This document shows positions 1-9,306 of a stretch of DNA of 64,000 bases, piece after piece. This DNA comes from Synechococcus sp. BIOS-U3-1. GTDB lineage: Bacteria; Cyanobacteriota; Cyanobacteriia; PCC-6307; Cyanobiaceae. The stretch lies in NCBI RefSeq assembly GCF_014279975.1, contig NZ_CP047936.1, forward strand, positions 310,001-374,000. The letters run 5' to 3'. The notes beneath the pieces were generated by a model. The model saw only the letters and a list, made by a program, of their open reading frames with translations. It searched no databases and had not been told where the DNA came from. The position numbers and the translations under genes were made by a program. How positions within the stretch are numbered: position 1 is the first letter of the stretch; every line of letters starts with the position of its first letter.

Positions 1-22
1 CGGTTTCTGAATTCAACTAAGG

Positions 23-1501
23 ATGAGTACCCCTCGCACGCTGTTCTGGCACCGCCGCGATCTGCGCTTGGCGGACAACTCAGGTCTTCAGGCGGCCGTA
101 GCACTAGGCCCGGCTGTGACTGGCGTTTATGTGCTCGATCCGGCTCTGATCACTCCGCCACCCCAGCTGCCGCCGATGGCACCAGCCCGGTTGTGGTTTC
201 TGGTGGAGAGCCTGGTCGAACTGCAACAGCGCTGGCGCCAGGCCGGTAGTCGCCTCCTGGTGTTGGCCGGTGATCCTGTTCAACTGTTGCCGCAGCTGGC
301 AGATCTTCTGAACGCGCCCACTGTGGTCTGGAGTCGCGATGTAGAGCCCTATGCCCGCGAGCGTGACCGTCAGGTGGCCAAGGCCTTGCAGACCGATGGG
401 CGCAAGCTGCTGGTCGACTGGGACCAGCTGCTAGTGGCGCCGGAGTCACTCAAAACTGGTGGTGGTGATCCTTATCGGGTGTATGGGCCATTCCTGCGCA
501 ATTGGCGTGGTCAGGTCGAGCGCCTCGGCCCAAGCACCACAGAAGCTCCGCAAGGCCTGCAGGATCTGACGCAGTCCCAGCTTCAGCAGATCAGCTCTGC
601 AGAAGGCGATCTTGGTCGGCTTTGTTCCCAGGGACAGTCTGAGCTTGAACGTCTGCGTAGCAACCATGGCTTCGCAGGTACCGACGTGTGCCCTTGCCGC
701 CCTGGAGAAATCGCAGCAGGCGACCAGTTGGTGACGTTCGCTGACGGCCCCCTGCTTGGCTACGAGCCGGACCGCAATTTCCCGGGGCAGCAGGGGACTT
801 CATCCTTAAGTGCGGCTCTGAGTGTTGGCACGGTCAGCCCCAGACAGGCTTGGTGTGCTGCTCAGAGCGCCAAAGAGATCGTGCGCAGTGATGAACAGCA
901 GCATGCGATCACGGTGTGGGAGCAGGAGTTGGGCTGGCGTGAGTTTTACCAGCAGGCGTTGTTCCATTTTCCCGAATTGGCGGATGGTCCCTACCGCGAG
1001 CAGTGGCGACGCTTCCCCTGGGAGAACAACGAACAGTGGTTTGGCTTCTGGAGAGAGGGCCTAACGGGGATGCCGATCATCGATGCAGCGATGCGTCAGC
1101 TCAATCAGAGCGGTTGGATGCACAACCGCTGTCGCATGATTGTCGCTTCTTTTCTGGTTAAAGACCTGATCTGCGATTGGCGTTGGGGCGAGCGGGCGTT
1201 CATGGAGCTGGAGGTGGATGGCGACCTTGCGGCCAACAACGGTGGTTGGCAGTGGAGTGCCAGCAGTGGAATGGATCCCAAGCCCTTGCGAATTTTCAAT
1301 CCGGCGACACAGGCATCAAAGTTTGATGCCGATGGCGATTACATCCGTCACTGGTTGCCGGAGCTGCGCCATGTGAACACCAAGGATCTGATCAGTGGTG
1401 AGATCGGTGCATTGGAGCGACGCGGATATCCCGAGCTTCTGATCGATCACAAGAAACAGCAAGCCCACTTCAAGGCGCTGTATGCCACGATCCGATCCTG
1501 A
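23..1501 (+). CDS. phrA: Class I deoxyribodipyrimidine photolyase
   Basis: DNA repair flavoenzyme that splits cyclobutane pyrimidine dimers using blue light. The 492 residues have the full family layout: an N-terminal antenna-binding Rossmann domain opening with LFWHRRDLRLADN, then the helical FAD domain with WEQELGWREFY, GWMHNRCRMIVASF and NNGGWQWSAS (the two Asn near residues 405-406), and the closing RIFNPATQASKFD motif typical of class I enzymes. The family in cyanobacteria usually carries an 8-HDF antenna. The ATG directly follows a TAAGG. It runs convergently into the aminotransferase gene with only 2 bases between stop codons. A second, split photolyase-like pair lies about 2.4 kb downstream. 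Confidence 0.95.
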   Translation: MSTPRTLFWHRRDLRLADNSGLQAAVALGPAVTGVYVLDPALITPPPQLPPMAPARLWFLVESLVELQQRWRQAGSRLLVLAGDPVQLLPQLADLLNAPTVVWSRDVEPYARERDRQVAKALQTDGRKLLVDWDQLLVAPESLKTGGGDPYRVYGPFLRNWRGQVERLGPSTTEAPQGLQDLTQSQLQQISSAEGDLGRLCSQGQSELERLRSNHGFAGTDVCPCRPGEIAAGDQLVTFADGPLLGYEPDRNFPGQQGTSSLSAALSVGTVSPRQAWCAAQSAKEIVRSDEQQHAITVWEQELGWREFYQQALFHFPELADGPYREQWRRFPWENNEQWFGFWREGLTGMPIIDAAMRQLNQSGWMHNRCRMIVASFLVKDLICDWRWGERAFMELEVDGDLAANNGGWQWSASSGMDPKPLRIFNPATQASKFDADGDYIRHWLPELRHVNTKDLISGEIGALERRGYPELLIDHKKQQAHFKALYATIRS

Positions 1502-1503
1502 GC

Positions 1504-2715
1504 TCAGGCGGCCACGCCGCAGGTTTGCGAGTCCAGTGGGGCGGTTTGGATGAGTAGCGAGCGAAGCACAGAAATGACCTGTTCTTGCTGTTCGTTGGAG
1601 AGCTCGGGGAAGATCGGCAGACTCAGCACCTCGCTGCACAACTGCTCGGTTACAGGTAGGCGGGTGCTTTGGTGTTGATCGGCGTAAGCCGGTTGGCAAT
1701 GTATGGGAATGGGGTAATAAATGATCGTGCTCACTCCCCGCTCCTGAAGGCTCTGTCTCAGCCAATCACGGCAATGACTGCTAGGTAGTCCGAACTCACT
1801 CGGGCGATGGCTGGCATTGGAGGAGACCTCAGTTGGACAGACCGTGACACGCACGACAAATTGATTCCAGCCATGGTCGTTGCAAGTCGACGCATCGGGT
1901 AGCAGCAGGCCTGGTATATCCTGGAGAGCTTCGCGGTAACGCTGGGCGATCTGCCGGCGCCGATCAACCCACTGGTTGAGTCGGGGCAGTTTCACGTTGA
2001 GTACAGCGGCCTGCATCGCATCGAGCCGACTGTTGTAGCCGAGCTCCGTGTGCAGGTAGCGGCGGGGCATGCCGTGTACAGCCAGCTCACGCATGCGCTG
2101 AGCAAGCTCTGCGTCGTGGCAGGTGATGGCTCCGGCATCACCTGCCGCTCCAAGATTTTTGGTAGGAAAAAAGCTGAAGCAGCCCGTATCGCCCCAGCTG
2201 CCCACCGGTCGCCCCTTCCAGCTCGCTCCTGTGGCTTGAGCACAGTCCTCAATCACGCGCAGATTGTGGTCCTTGGCGATCGCCATCAACCGCGTCATGT
2301 CGACAGGCCGACCGAACAAATGCACCGGGATTAGGGCTTTGCTCGCCGCAGTAATCGCCGCAGTGATTTGATCGAGGTCGATCAGGTAGGTGAGTGGATC
2401 GACATCCACGAACACGGGTGTCGCACCCACAGCGCTAATCGCTTCGGCTGTGGCAAAGAAGCTGAAGGAGGCTGTGATGACTTCATCACCGGCCCCAATT
2501 CCGAGCGCTCTCAACGCCAGGATCAGTGCATCAGTGCCGCTATTGCAGCCCACGGCGTGGGCAGTCCCTACCGCCGCTGCGAAGGCTGTTTCAAACGTCT
2601 TGATTTCGGTGCCACCGATGTACTGCCCGCTGCGCAACACACGCAGCGCGGCTTCATCGAGTTCCGGCCCCAGGTCGGCGAGCTGCTGACTGAGGCTGAA
2701 GGGAGGCACCTGCAT
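1504..2715 (-). CDS. DegT/DnrJ/EryC1/StrS family PLP aminotransferase
   Basis: Sugar-type aminotransferase of the family that converts nucleotide-linked keto-sugars to amino-sugars for surface polysaccharides. Visible features are the cofactor aspartate in IEDCAQA (about residue 157) and the Schiff-base lysine in FFPTKNLGAAGD (about residue 186), with HLFG and GYNSRLDAMQAA further family blocks. The open frame extends 36 codons upstream, but those codons lie inside the preceding thioredoxin-like gene and look unlike the family, so the ATG giving MQVPPFSLSQQ is preferred; it lies 10 bases after that gene's stop codon, suggesting cotranscription. The sugar substrate cannot be read from the sequence. 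Confidence 0.9.
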   Translation of the reverse strand: MQVPPFSLSQQLADLGPELDEAALRVLRSGQYIGGTEIKTFETAFAAAVGTAHAVGCNSGTDALILALRALGIGAGDEVITASFSFFATAEAISAVGATPVFVDVDPLTYLIDLDQITAAITAASKALIPVHLFGRPVDMTRLMAIAKDHNLRVIEDCAQATGASWKGRPVGSWGDTGCFSFFPTKNLGAAGDAGAITCHDAELAQRMRELAVHGMPRRYLHTELGYNSRLDAMQAAVLNVKLPRLNQWVDRRRQIAQRYREALQDIPGLLLPDASTCNDHGWNQFVVRVTVCPTEVSSNASHRPSEFGLPSSHCRDWLRQSLQERGVSTIIYYPIPIHCQPAYADQHQSTRLPVTEQLCSEVLSLPIFPELSNEQQEQVISVLRSLLIQTAPLDSQTCGVAA

Positions 2716-2725
2716 GGGGGGCACC

Positions 2726-3343
2726 TTAAGCCGGTGCCCCGAACCACGGTGGCTCCTGTCCGGGATGCCACTTGATGTTGCAGCCGACGGATGGCTGCTG
2801 TTCCTTGCTGACAGGTTGGCCATTCAGGACCGCATCCAGTGCCTTGCGCAGATCGCGACCATCCAGTTGAACGTCGTTCCCCGGGCGGCTGCCGTCGAGC
2901 TGACCGCGATAACGCAGGGTCTGTAGACCCGCATGATCTGGACTGAAGAGATAGAACTCTGGTGTGCAGGCACCCTTGAGCGCTTTGGCCAGGTTCTGCT
3001 GCTCATCCAGCAGATAAGGGAACCTCCACTGTCGCTGCTCCGCCTGATGGCGCAGCCCTTCAGGACCATCCTGGGGATGGGTGATGAGGCTGTTGCTGGA
3101 GACGGCCAGCAGGGTCACCTCTGGGCCGTAATGCTCAGCAATCCTGCTTAGTTCGGGTTCCACATGCTTCACAAACGGGCAGTGCGCGCAGATCAGCATC
3201 ACCAGCAGCGGTTGTGCAGGCAGCTCGCTGTCGCTGAGAGTTGCTGAGTCAGCGGCACCGATCAAGCTTCCGCTCACCACGGGCAACTGGAAGGCAGGCA
3301 GCGCTTCGCCGAGCGGCAGCATGGTCGAGGGAGTGAGAGCCAT
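2726..3343 (-). CDS. Thioredoxin-like / peroxiredoxin-like family protein
   Basis: Thiol-disulfide protein of 205 residues with a thioredoxin fold. The active site is CAHC at residues 52-55, embedded in LICAHCPFVKHVEPEL, the signature of the AhpC/TSA-related group often annotated as thioredoxin family protein. No signal peptide or membrane segment is visible, so a cytoplasmic role is likely. It is the first gene of a probable two-gene unit with the aminotransferase, which starts 10 bases downstream; the functional link between the two is not obvious. Exact reductant and partner are unknown. Confidence 0.85.
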   Translation of the reverse strand: MALTPSTMLPLGEALPAFQLPVVSGSLIGAADSATLSDSELPAQPLLVMLICAHCPFVKHVEPELSRIAEHYGPEVTLLAVSSNSLITHPQDGPEGLRHQAEQRQWRFPYLLDEQQNLAKALKGACTPEFYLFSPDHAGLQTLRYRGQLDGSRPGNDVQLDGRDLRKALDAVLNGQPVSKEQQPSVGCNIKWHPGQEPPWFGAPA

Positions 3344-3415
3344 GGCGAACGAGCAACAAATGGTGCATCGCTCTTCATCCTGGTTCAGAATCCGGCGCTC
3401 CGGTGCAGTGAACGC

Positions 3416-3973
3416 GTGCTCAGGCGTGCCCAGGCAGCTCGGATCCCAGTCATTTCGCTAGCTCTGATGCTCGGAGCCTGCTCGGCACCGCAAGCTGCCA
3501 GCTGGAAAGTGTTTCCGCTGCAGCGGCGTATGCCCCATGACGGGCTTGCGGTTGTGAGTCAGCCCGATGGCTTTGGTCTCCATTTGTTTCTTGAAACCGA
3601 CACTGACGATCCAGGGGAGTGCAAACCCCGCTGGTTTCCCGATGCGGCACGTCTCTTCAATGGCAATGGCACAGCGCCCTTCAGCGCAGGGCTGGCGCCG
3701 CGAGAGGAATTCTTCGCTGCTGTGCGTCGCAGCGATGTGCGCCGTGCTTTGCAGGCCGAGTTGAAGGCCCTCTGCCAGCAGCGGGCTCCCCAGGCCCGCT
3801 GGCAGTGGACGCCCCCGCCCACCGAGGCCTCGGAACTCATGCCACTACACCTGCCGGCTTATGAGCGGCGGGATCTACTGAGGGATCCCGCCAAAGAAAA
3901 GCGGCTTGAGGACGACCTGCTGGGTGACGCTCAGAAGGCTTCCCAGACCACTGGTTCGGCCTCTCGCCAGTAG
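3416..3973 (+). CDS. Putative lipoprotein of unknown function
   Basis: No recognised domain. The N-terminus has two arginines, a hydrophobic stretch and a lipobox LGAC at residues 19-22, so the mature protein would be lipid-anchored at Cys22. The rest (185 residues in total) is soluble, with an acidic/basic C-terminal tail rich in Lys, Asp and Gln. The assumed start is GTG; no better ATG exists before the signal region. The last 43 bases overlap the 3' end of the photolyase antenna-domain gene on the opposite strand. Confidence 0.6.
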   Translation: MLRRAQAARIPVISLALMLGACSAPQAASWKVFPLQRRMPHDGLAVVSQPDGFGLHLFLETDTDDPGECKPRWFPDAARLFNGNGTAPFSAGLAPREEFFAAVRRSDVRRALQAELKALCQQRAPQARWQWTPPPTEASELMPLHLPAYERRDLLRDPAKEKRLEDDLLGDAQKASQTTGSASRQ

Positions 3974-4359
3974 CGGCTGAATCGACCAAGCCGTGGTGGT
4001 CGCGGCATGGTCACGAACGGTTCTGGTTCAAGCAGTTCCAGTGGGCAGTGCTCTTCGATGGAGGTCGCGATGCGTTCCAGGCGAGGGTCGACGGGCAGGC
4101 TGCTCAAGATGCCATCTGCGTTGTGTCGTTCAGCAAAGGCAATCACTTCCTTGACCACATCGCCCTTGCGCAGGGTGATGGGCAGATCCAGGGCGCTTTC
4201 GTACAGGAAGCCAAGCCGCTTGCGGCTGATACGGGCTTCCTGGATCCAGCGGGTATCAAAAACAAAGAGGGCTGGGCTATTCGGCCGTTCAAGCAGCGCT
4301 GGGTTGCGGGAACCGAGTGCTTCCTCGTGCACCCAGATGACAGGGCGTTGAAAAGACAT
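3931..4359 (-). CDS. Stand-alone photolyase/cryptochrome N-terminal-like domain
   Basis: 142 residues resembling only the alpha/beta antenna domain of the photolyase/cryptochrome family: it opens MSFQRPVIWVHEEAL, then PALFVFDTRWI and a GILSSLPVDPR segment where photolyases form the Rossmann-like fold. No FAD domain follows in this gene; a FAD-domain protein is encoded immediately upstream on the same strand, whose stop codon ends 3 bases before this ATG. The two products could form a heterodimer equivalent to a photolyase. The gene order (FAD domain first) is the reverse of the usual domain order. Function in repair or light sensing is inferred only. Confidence 0.7.
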   Translation of the reverse strand: MSFQRPVIWVHEEALGSRNPALLERPNSPALFVFDTRWIQEARISRKRLGFLYESALDLPITLRKGDVVKEVIAFAERHNADGILSSLPVDPRLERIATSIEEHCPLELLEPEPFVTMPRPPRLGRFSRYWREAEPVVWEAF

Positions 4360-4362
4360 GGC

Positions 4363-5343
4363 TTATCGCTTCGGTCGGGCCATGGCCGCTTGGCCGCTTC
4401 CCTTCAGGCTCTGCTGTCGGCCTGAGCGTTGCTGGTGGTTGCGGCTGCGTCTGGTCGGTACATCGCGAATGGAGCCCTGATTGGCGAACAGCTGATTTTC
4501 CAGCTGTTCGTAACTGCCCTCGAATGGACAGCGCTCACTGCTGGAACAACTTCTGCAGAACTGTCCATCGCTGAACCGTTCCAAATTGCCTTTGTTGAAA
4601 AAGTAAGGCTTGTGGCTGAAGCTGCTCGCGACCCACTGCCAACTCAGGTGGTTGCTGGAGGGATCTCCATCTAGGAGATGCTCCAGAAACCAGTCTGCGC
4701 CCGCTTTCCAGTGCACCTTGCGCCAATGCACTACATAAGCCGCCATCCACATTCGGGCGTGATTGTGCAGCCAGCCGTGGGTGGTGAGCTTGCTTTGAAA
4801 TTCATCCATGCAGGCCAGACCTGTTCGTCCTGTGCGGATGTCTTCAGGTAGCTCTCGGGCGTAAGTAGCAGGGTCGTGTCCGGTCTTCAGCTCTTCCTGG
4901 CTGTCGTGAATGCCATCTCCGAGATCTCGCCACATGCGCTGCCAGAAGTCCCGCCAGCCCAGCTCGTTGATCAACTTGCTGCCCTCGTCGCGGCTGCGAA
5001 TGCGTTGGAACACGGCATCACGGACCTCAGCGAGGCTGAGCACACCGTGGCGGATGTAGGGCGACAACCCGGTGACGGCGCCTTTGAGGTGATTGCGGCT
5101 TTTGGTGTAGCGCCGCGGGTCGAGACGAGCCAATTTTGTTTCGGCGGCTGCACGACCTCCGCGCAGTGGACTGAGACTGCCGACGGCTTCAGGAAACTGT
5201 TCGCCCAGCAGGCGATCGAGGGCTCTGCGGTCCGGAAGATCCCTGGGAAGATCTCCAGACTGTTCTGGCCATGACAAAGAGGTTGAGCTGGGCTGCGAGG
5301 GCACCGAACGGCGGACTTTTGAGCAGCCATCCTGTCGATCCAA
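4363..5343 (-). CDS. FAD-binding-domain photolyase-like protein (split photolyase half)
   Basis: 326 residues matching only the helical FAD-binding part of photolyases/cryptochromes: SKLINELGWRDFWQRMW (about 122-138), GWLHNHARMWMAAYVVHW (190-207), and SSNHLSWQWVASSFSHKPYF (229-248), which parallels the NNGGWQW flavin-binding block. Just after it lies a cysteine group, C263, C266 and C272 (FCRSCSSSERCPF), not found in ordinary class I photolyases and possibly a metal or Fe-S site. The first 30 or so residues are poorly conserved-looking; the outermost start is a TTG and internal GTG or TTG starts are possible. It is divergent from fabI and followed after 3 bases by the antenna-domain gene. Confidence 0.78.
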   Translation of the reverse strand: MDRQDGCSKVRRSVPSQPSSTSLSWPEQSGDLPRDLPDRRALDRLLGEQFPEAVGSLSPLRGGRAAAETKLARLDPRRYTKSRNHLKGAVTGLSPYIRHGVLSLAEVRDAVFQRIRSRDEGSKLINELGWRDFWQRMWRDLGDGIHDSQEELKTGHDPATYARELPEDIRTGRTGLACMDEFQSKLTTHGWLHNHARMWMAAYVVHWRKVHWKAGADWFLEHLLDGDPSSNHLSWQWVASSFSHKPYFFNKGNLERFSDGQFCRSCSSSERCPFEGSYEQLENQLFANQGSIRDVPTRRSRNHQQRSGRQQSLKGSGQAAMARPKR

Positions 5344-5424
5344 CGGCTCGAACGCGACCGCTCTTGGGAGTTTGGGTCGGGGATGATGGAGAATCTCCTC
5401 AACAGTTCAGCGAAGACCGGTCCG

Positions 5425-6207
5425 ATGCTTCTCGATCTCACGGGCAAGAAGATCCTCGTTACCGGCATCGCCAACAATCGATCGATTGCCTGGGGCATCG
5501 CTCAGCAGCTCAAAGCGGCCGGCGCCGAGTTGGGCATCACCTATCTCCCAGATGACAAAGGTCGTTTTGAGACCAAGGTTCGTGAGCTCACCGCACCGCT
5601 TGAACCCTCTTTGTTTCTGCCTCTGAATGTTCAGGATCCCGTTCAAATGGAGACGGTCTTTGCAGAAATCAAGCAGAAGTGGGGCGTCCTTGATGGATTG
5701 GTGCATTGCCTTGCTTTCGCGGGCAAGGAAGAGCTGATCGGTGATTACAGCGCCACGAGCTCCGAGGGTTTTGCCCGTGCACTCGAGATCAGTGCCTATT
5801 CCTTGGCTCCCCTGTGTCGTCATGCCAAGCCGTTGTTCAGTGAGAAAGCCGGGGTGGTCACGCTCACTTACTTGGGTGCTGAACGAGCCATCCCCAATTA
5901 CAACGTGATGGGTGTGGCCAAGGCGGCTCTGGAAGCTTCCGTTCGCTACCTCTCCGCCGAGCTTGGTCCGGATAAGCAGGTTCGGGTGAACGCCATCAGT
6001 GCAGGCCCGATCCGCACTCTGGCCAGCTCTGCCATCGGCGGCATCCTCGACATGATCCACAACGTGGAGGAGAAAGCTCCGCTGCGCCGCACCGTCACAC
6101 AGACTGAGGTCGGCAACACTGCTGCATTCCTGCTCAGCGAGCTGTCCAGTGGCATTTCCGGCCAAACCATCTATGTGGACGCGGGGTACTGCATTAATGG
6201 CATGTAA
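5425..6207 (+). CDS. fabI: Enoyl-[acyl-carrier-protein] reductase (NADH)
   Basis: Short-chain dehydrogenase that performs the last reduction of each fatty acid elongation cycle. The 260 residues show the NADH-binding start TGIANNRSIAWGIA and the FabI catalytic set Tyr149, Tyr159 and Lys166 (YNVMGVAK), spaced as in the E. coli enzyme. The frame could extend 14 codons upstream to another ATG, but MLLDLTGKKILVTG matches the usual family start. It is divergent from the split photolyase pair and followed by hisB after a short gap, on the same strand. Confidence 0.95.
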   Translation: MLLDLTGKKILVTGIANNRSIAWGIAQQLKAAGAELGITYLPDDKGRFETKVRELTAPLEPSLFLPLNVQDPVQMETVFAEIKQKWGVLDGLVHCLAFAGKEELIGDYSATSSEGFARALEISAYSLAPLCRHAKPLFSEKAGVVTLTYLGAERAIPNYNVMGVAKAALEASVRYLSAELGPDKQVRVNAISAGPIRTLASSAIGGILDMIHNVEEKAPLRRTVTQTEVGNTAAFLLSELSSGISGQTIYVDAGYCINGM

Positions 6208-6290
6208 CTCTGCGCTGATGGCCCTTGGTCAGCGCCGTCTGTTTCGGCATGATCGGAGCAGCGAAGTCGCCGCCTCCGGAGCTGAACAGC

Positions 6291-6896
6291 ATGCGTACGG
6301 GTGAGATCCATCGAGTCACCGGTGAAACCGATGTCAAGGTGTGCCTGGATCTGGACGGCAGTGGGAGGTGCCAGGCCAGCACCGGCGTGCCCTTCTTGGA
6401 TCACATGCTTCATCAGATCAGTAGCCATGGCCTGATCGATCTGGAGATCAATGCGGTGGGTGATACCCACATTGATGATCACCACTCCAATGAAGACGTG
6501 GGCATTGCCGTGGGACAAGCCCTGGCCCAGGCGCTGGGTGATCGTCGAGGCATCGTGCGTTTCGGTCACTTCGTCGCGCCGCTGGATGAAGCCCTGGTGC
6601 AGGTCGTGCTCGATTGTTCGGGAAGACCCCATCTCTCGTACAACCTCACGATTCCGAAAGAGAAGATCGGTCGCTACGACACCGAGCTGGTCAAGGAGTT
6701 TTTTGTGGCGGTGGTCAACAACAGCGGGCTCACCCTCCATATTCGTCAGCTGGATGGGACCAATTCCCATCACATCGTTGAAGCCTGTTTCAAGGCCTTT
6801 GCCAGGGCGTTGCGTATGGCGACGGAGATCGACCCGCGTCGTGCCGGTGCGGTTCCCAGTAGTAAGGGTGTGCTCGAGCAGGCCGGAGCGAACTAA
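6291..6896 (+). CDS. hisB: Imidazoleglycerol-phosphate dehydratase
   Basis: Sixth step of histidine synthesis, dehydrating imidazole glycerol phosphate. The 201 residues contain the two manganese-binding histidine blocks of the family, [14 protein letters not shown] and [19 protein letters not shown], and [11 protein letters not shown]. Unlike the enterobacterial enzyme it has no fused phosphatase domain, as usual in cyanobacteria. TTG and ATG codons up to 66 bases upstream are open, but [15 protein letters not shown] fits the normal length and has a GGAG before it. Confidence 0.95.
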   Translation: MRTGEIHRVTGETDVKVCLDLDGSGRCQASTGVPFLDHMLHQISSHGLIDLEINAVGDTHIDDHHSNEDVGIAVGQALAQALGDRRGIVRFGHFVAPLDEALVQVVLDCSGRPHLSYNLTIPKEKIGRYDTELVKEFFVAVVNNSGLTLHIRQLDGTNSHHIVEACFKAFARALRMATEIDPRRAGAVPSSKGVLEQAGAN

Positions 6897-6940
6897 GCCT
6901 TCGCCGCGCTTCACAGTCCGTTACGAGAGGATGGAGGCCG

Positions 6941-8443
6941 ATGCCGTTGTTCTCCGTGACCGTCGCTCCCGCCGCTGAACGTTTCAATCGGTCGGAATGG
7001 GCCAGCGCCTTCCGCAATGTTGAGCAGGAGCTCACTGAGGTTGCGCTTCAGCCAGCGAGGGGCAATGTGCCGTCCGAGCTGCTGGGAACGCTTTACCGCA
7101 ATGGCCCTGGATTGATGGAGCGCGACGGTCAGCGGGTCCATCATCCCTTTGATGGTGACGGCATGATCACCGCGATCCAGTTCAACGCTGAGGGGGTTTC
7201 GCTCACCAATCGTTTTGTGCGTACGGCTGGATGGCAGGCCGAGGAAGCTGCCGGCAAGGTGCTGTATCGAGGGGTTTTTGGCAGCCAGAAACCTGGAGGT
7301 CCACTGGCGAATGCCTTTGATCTGAGGTTGAAAAACATCGCCAACACTGGTGTTGTGCAGCTTGGTGACCAGCTGCTCGCGCTTTGGGAAGCGGCCGAAC
7401 CCCATGCGCTCGACCCTCGAACCCTTGAGACCCACGGCATCAGCTTGCTAGGGGGTGTTTTGAAAAAAGGTGAGGCCTTCAGTGCACACCCTCGCTTCGA
7501 TCCCGGCCATCACGATCGTCCGCGCATGGTCACCTTCGGGGTCAATACCGGGCCACGCAGCACCATCCGCTTGATGGAATTCGCCACGGAAAACGACTCC
7601 ACCGCTGGAATCAAGGCCGGAGACCTGCTGAGCGACCGGCGTGACAGCTTCAACGGCTTCGCCTTCCTGCACGATTTCGCCATCACACCCAATTGGGCGG
7701 TGTTCCTGCAGAACGCGATTGACTTCAACCCGCTTCCTTTTGTTCTCGGCAGGAAAGGTGCGGCCCAGTGTCTGCAATCCAAGCAGAATGGTCAGGCCAA
7801 GTTTTGGCTGATTCCACGGGATAGTGGTGCCTATGCCGGCCAGGCCCCTCGGATCGTGGATGCGCCCGAGGGCTTTGTGTTTCACCATCTCAACGCCTGG
7901 GAAGAGCAGGGTGATGTGGTCGTAGAGAGCATCTACTACAGCGATTTTCCTGCGATCGGCCCCGATGTCGACTTTGCAGCCGTCGACTTCGACCTGATCC
8001 CCGAGGGTTTGCTCGAGCAGTGCCGCATCAACCTGCAGAGCGCCTCGGTGCAGACCACGCGTCTCAGCGAACGCTGCTGTGAATTTGCGATGGTCAATCC
8101 TGCGAAGGAAGGCCTTCCCTGTCGCTTCGCCTGGATGGCGGCTGCAGCGCGTGAGCAGGGTAATGACCCTCTTCAGTTGGTTAAGAAGCTTGACCTGGTC
8201 AGCGGTGAGCGTCAGATCTGGAGTGCGGTGCCCCACGGCTTTGTGAGTGAGCCCTTGATGGTTCCCAGGCCAGGTGCAAGCGCCGAAGACGATGGCTGGG
8301 TGCTTGAACTGGTGTGGAACGGCGATCGGGAAGGTTCTGATCTTGTGATCCTTGACGCTGCTGACCTGCGCGAGCTGGCGGTGTTCGAGCTGCCGTTGGC
8401 GATACCCCACGGTCTGCACGGCAGCTGGGTTGATGCCAGCTGA
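6941..8443 (+). CDS. Carotenoid cleavage oxygenase (apocarotenoid oxygenase-like)
   Basis: Seven-bladed propeller iron enzyme that oxidatively cleaves carotenoids or apocarotenoids. The four iron-ligand histidines can be placed: H183 (FSAHPRFDP), H244 (FLHDFAITP), H315 or H316 (FVFHHLNAWEE) and the C-terminal one in PHGLHGSW. The 500-residue length and position of the first ligand resemble the Synechocystis apocarotenoid-15,15'-oxygenase. Substrate (retinal-forming or other) is not deducible from sequence alone. No signal peptide is visible. The start follows a GAGAGGATGGAGG-like purine-rich stretch shortly upstream. Confidence 0.92.
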   Translation: MPLFSVTVAPAAERFNRSEWASAFRNVEQELTEVALQPARGNVPSELLGTLYRNGPGLMERDGQRVHHPFDGDGMITAIQFNAEGVSLTNRFVRTAGWQAEEAAGKVLYRGVFGSQKPGGPLANAFDLRLKNIANTGVVQLGDQLLALWEAAEPHALDPRTLETHGISLLGGVLKKGEAFSAHPRFDPGHHDRPRMVTFGVNTGPRSTIRLMEFATENDSTAGIKAGDLLSDRRDSFNGFAFLHDFAITPNWAVFLQNAIDFNPLPFVLGRKGAAQCLQSKQNGQAKFWLIPRDSGAYAGQAPRIVDAPEGFVFHHLNAWEEQGDVVVESIYYSDFPAIGPDVDFAAVDFDLIPEGLLEQCRINLQSASVQTTRLSERCCEFAMVNPAKEGLPCRFAWMAAAAREQGNDPLQLVKKLDLVSGERQIWSAVPHGFVSEPLMVPRPGASAEDDGWVLELVWNGDREGSDLVILDAADLRELAVFELPLAIPHGLHGSWVDAS

Positions 8444-8551
8444 ATCAGTCGGATTTGGTGGTGTCTTAAGGGGCGCTGGTCATGGTTCTGCAATCGTCTG
8501 AGGTGGTGCCTGATCTAGACAGCGAAGCAAGATCCTGCGCTTGTTTCGCCC

Positions 8552-9265
8552 TTGACGTCCTCAGTCTTGAATTCCTCAGTCCTGTCCTTGGCATCAGCTC
8601 TGCTGCTGTGTCCGGTGATCTCGCTGCTGCCTAATTCGGCCAAGGCTCAGATACAGGGCCCTTCTTGCAGGGGAACTCTGTTGCAGCTGACTCTGCGCGA
8701 GAGCGGTGAAAGTCGAACTGAGAGCTTCCGCTTCAACCTGCGCCTTGAAGCGGAAGCTTCCAGCAGCGCAGCCGCACTGGAACAACTCAGTGGGCGTTTG
8801 CTCAGGCTGCGCAAGGAGTTGGAGCCCCTAGTCATCGGTCGGCTTGTGACCCCTGCGCCGAGAACGTATGCCACGCCAGGTTCTCAGCAGTTGAAGGGCT
8901 ATCGGGCCTCTACAAGCATCAGCGGAACGGTGGGTCGCAGCAACTACGACACCCTGATTGAGCGTGCCGGCCGTTTGCCGGGCGTTCGACTCCAGGGCAT
9001 GACCTCTTTGCCATCCGCTGAAGGCCAAGACCGCCTGCAAGACCAACTGCTTGAGAAAGCTCTGCAGCGCGGTCGCAGGCAGGCAGAGCGAACAGCATCT
9101 GCCCTGGGGCTACGTCGCGTTGCGTTGCTGCGCATCGATCAACGCAGTCACTCCACCGCCCGCCCCTCTCCAATGGCGGTCAGGGCTGCACCACGATTTA
9201 GGCCGGAGGAAGCACCGCTGCCCAAAGCCAGCCTCAGTCTTGCGTTGGATTACTGCCTGAACTGA
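8552..9265 (+). CDS. SIMPL (DUF541) domain secreted protein
   Basis: Periplasmic or outer-membrane-associated protein of the SIMPL/DUF541 family, whose biochemical role is poorly known. A signal peptide with hydrophobic core and an AKA-QIQ cleavage region is seen in the first 33 residues. The body has the family arrangement of a strand-rich half, then a helical stretch (LQDQLLEKALQRGRRQAERTA), followed by a short basic linker. The only early start is TTG. It precedes the MFS transporter by 41 bases on the same strand. Confidence 0.75.
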   Translation: MTSSVLNSSVLSLASALLLCPVISLLPNSAKAQIQGPSCRGTLLQLTLRESGESRTESFRFNLRLEAEASSSAAALEQLSGRLLRLRKELEPLVIGRLVTPAPRTYATPGSQQLKGYRASTSISGTVGRSNYDTLIERAGRLPGVRLQGMTSLPSAEGQDRLQDQLLEKALQRGRRQAERTASALGLRRVALLRIDQRSHSTARPSPMAVRAAPRFRPEEAPLPKASLSLALDYCLN

Positions 9266-9306
9266 GCGATTCCCCCACACTGACTTTGAGCTGTTGGCAG
9301 AGAGTC

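Noticed and set aside
7448-8419. 323-codon frame antisense to the carotenoid oxygenase
   Set aside because: Fully covered by a gene with all four iron ligands; the antisense product shows no motif.
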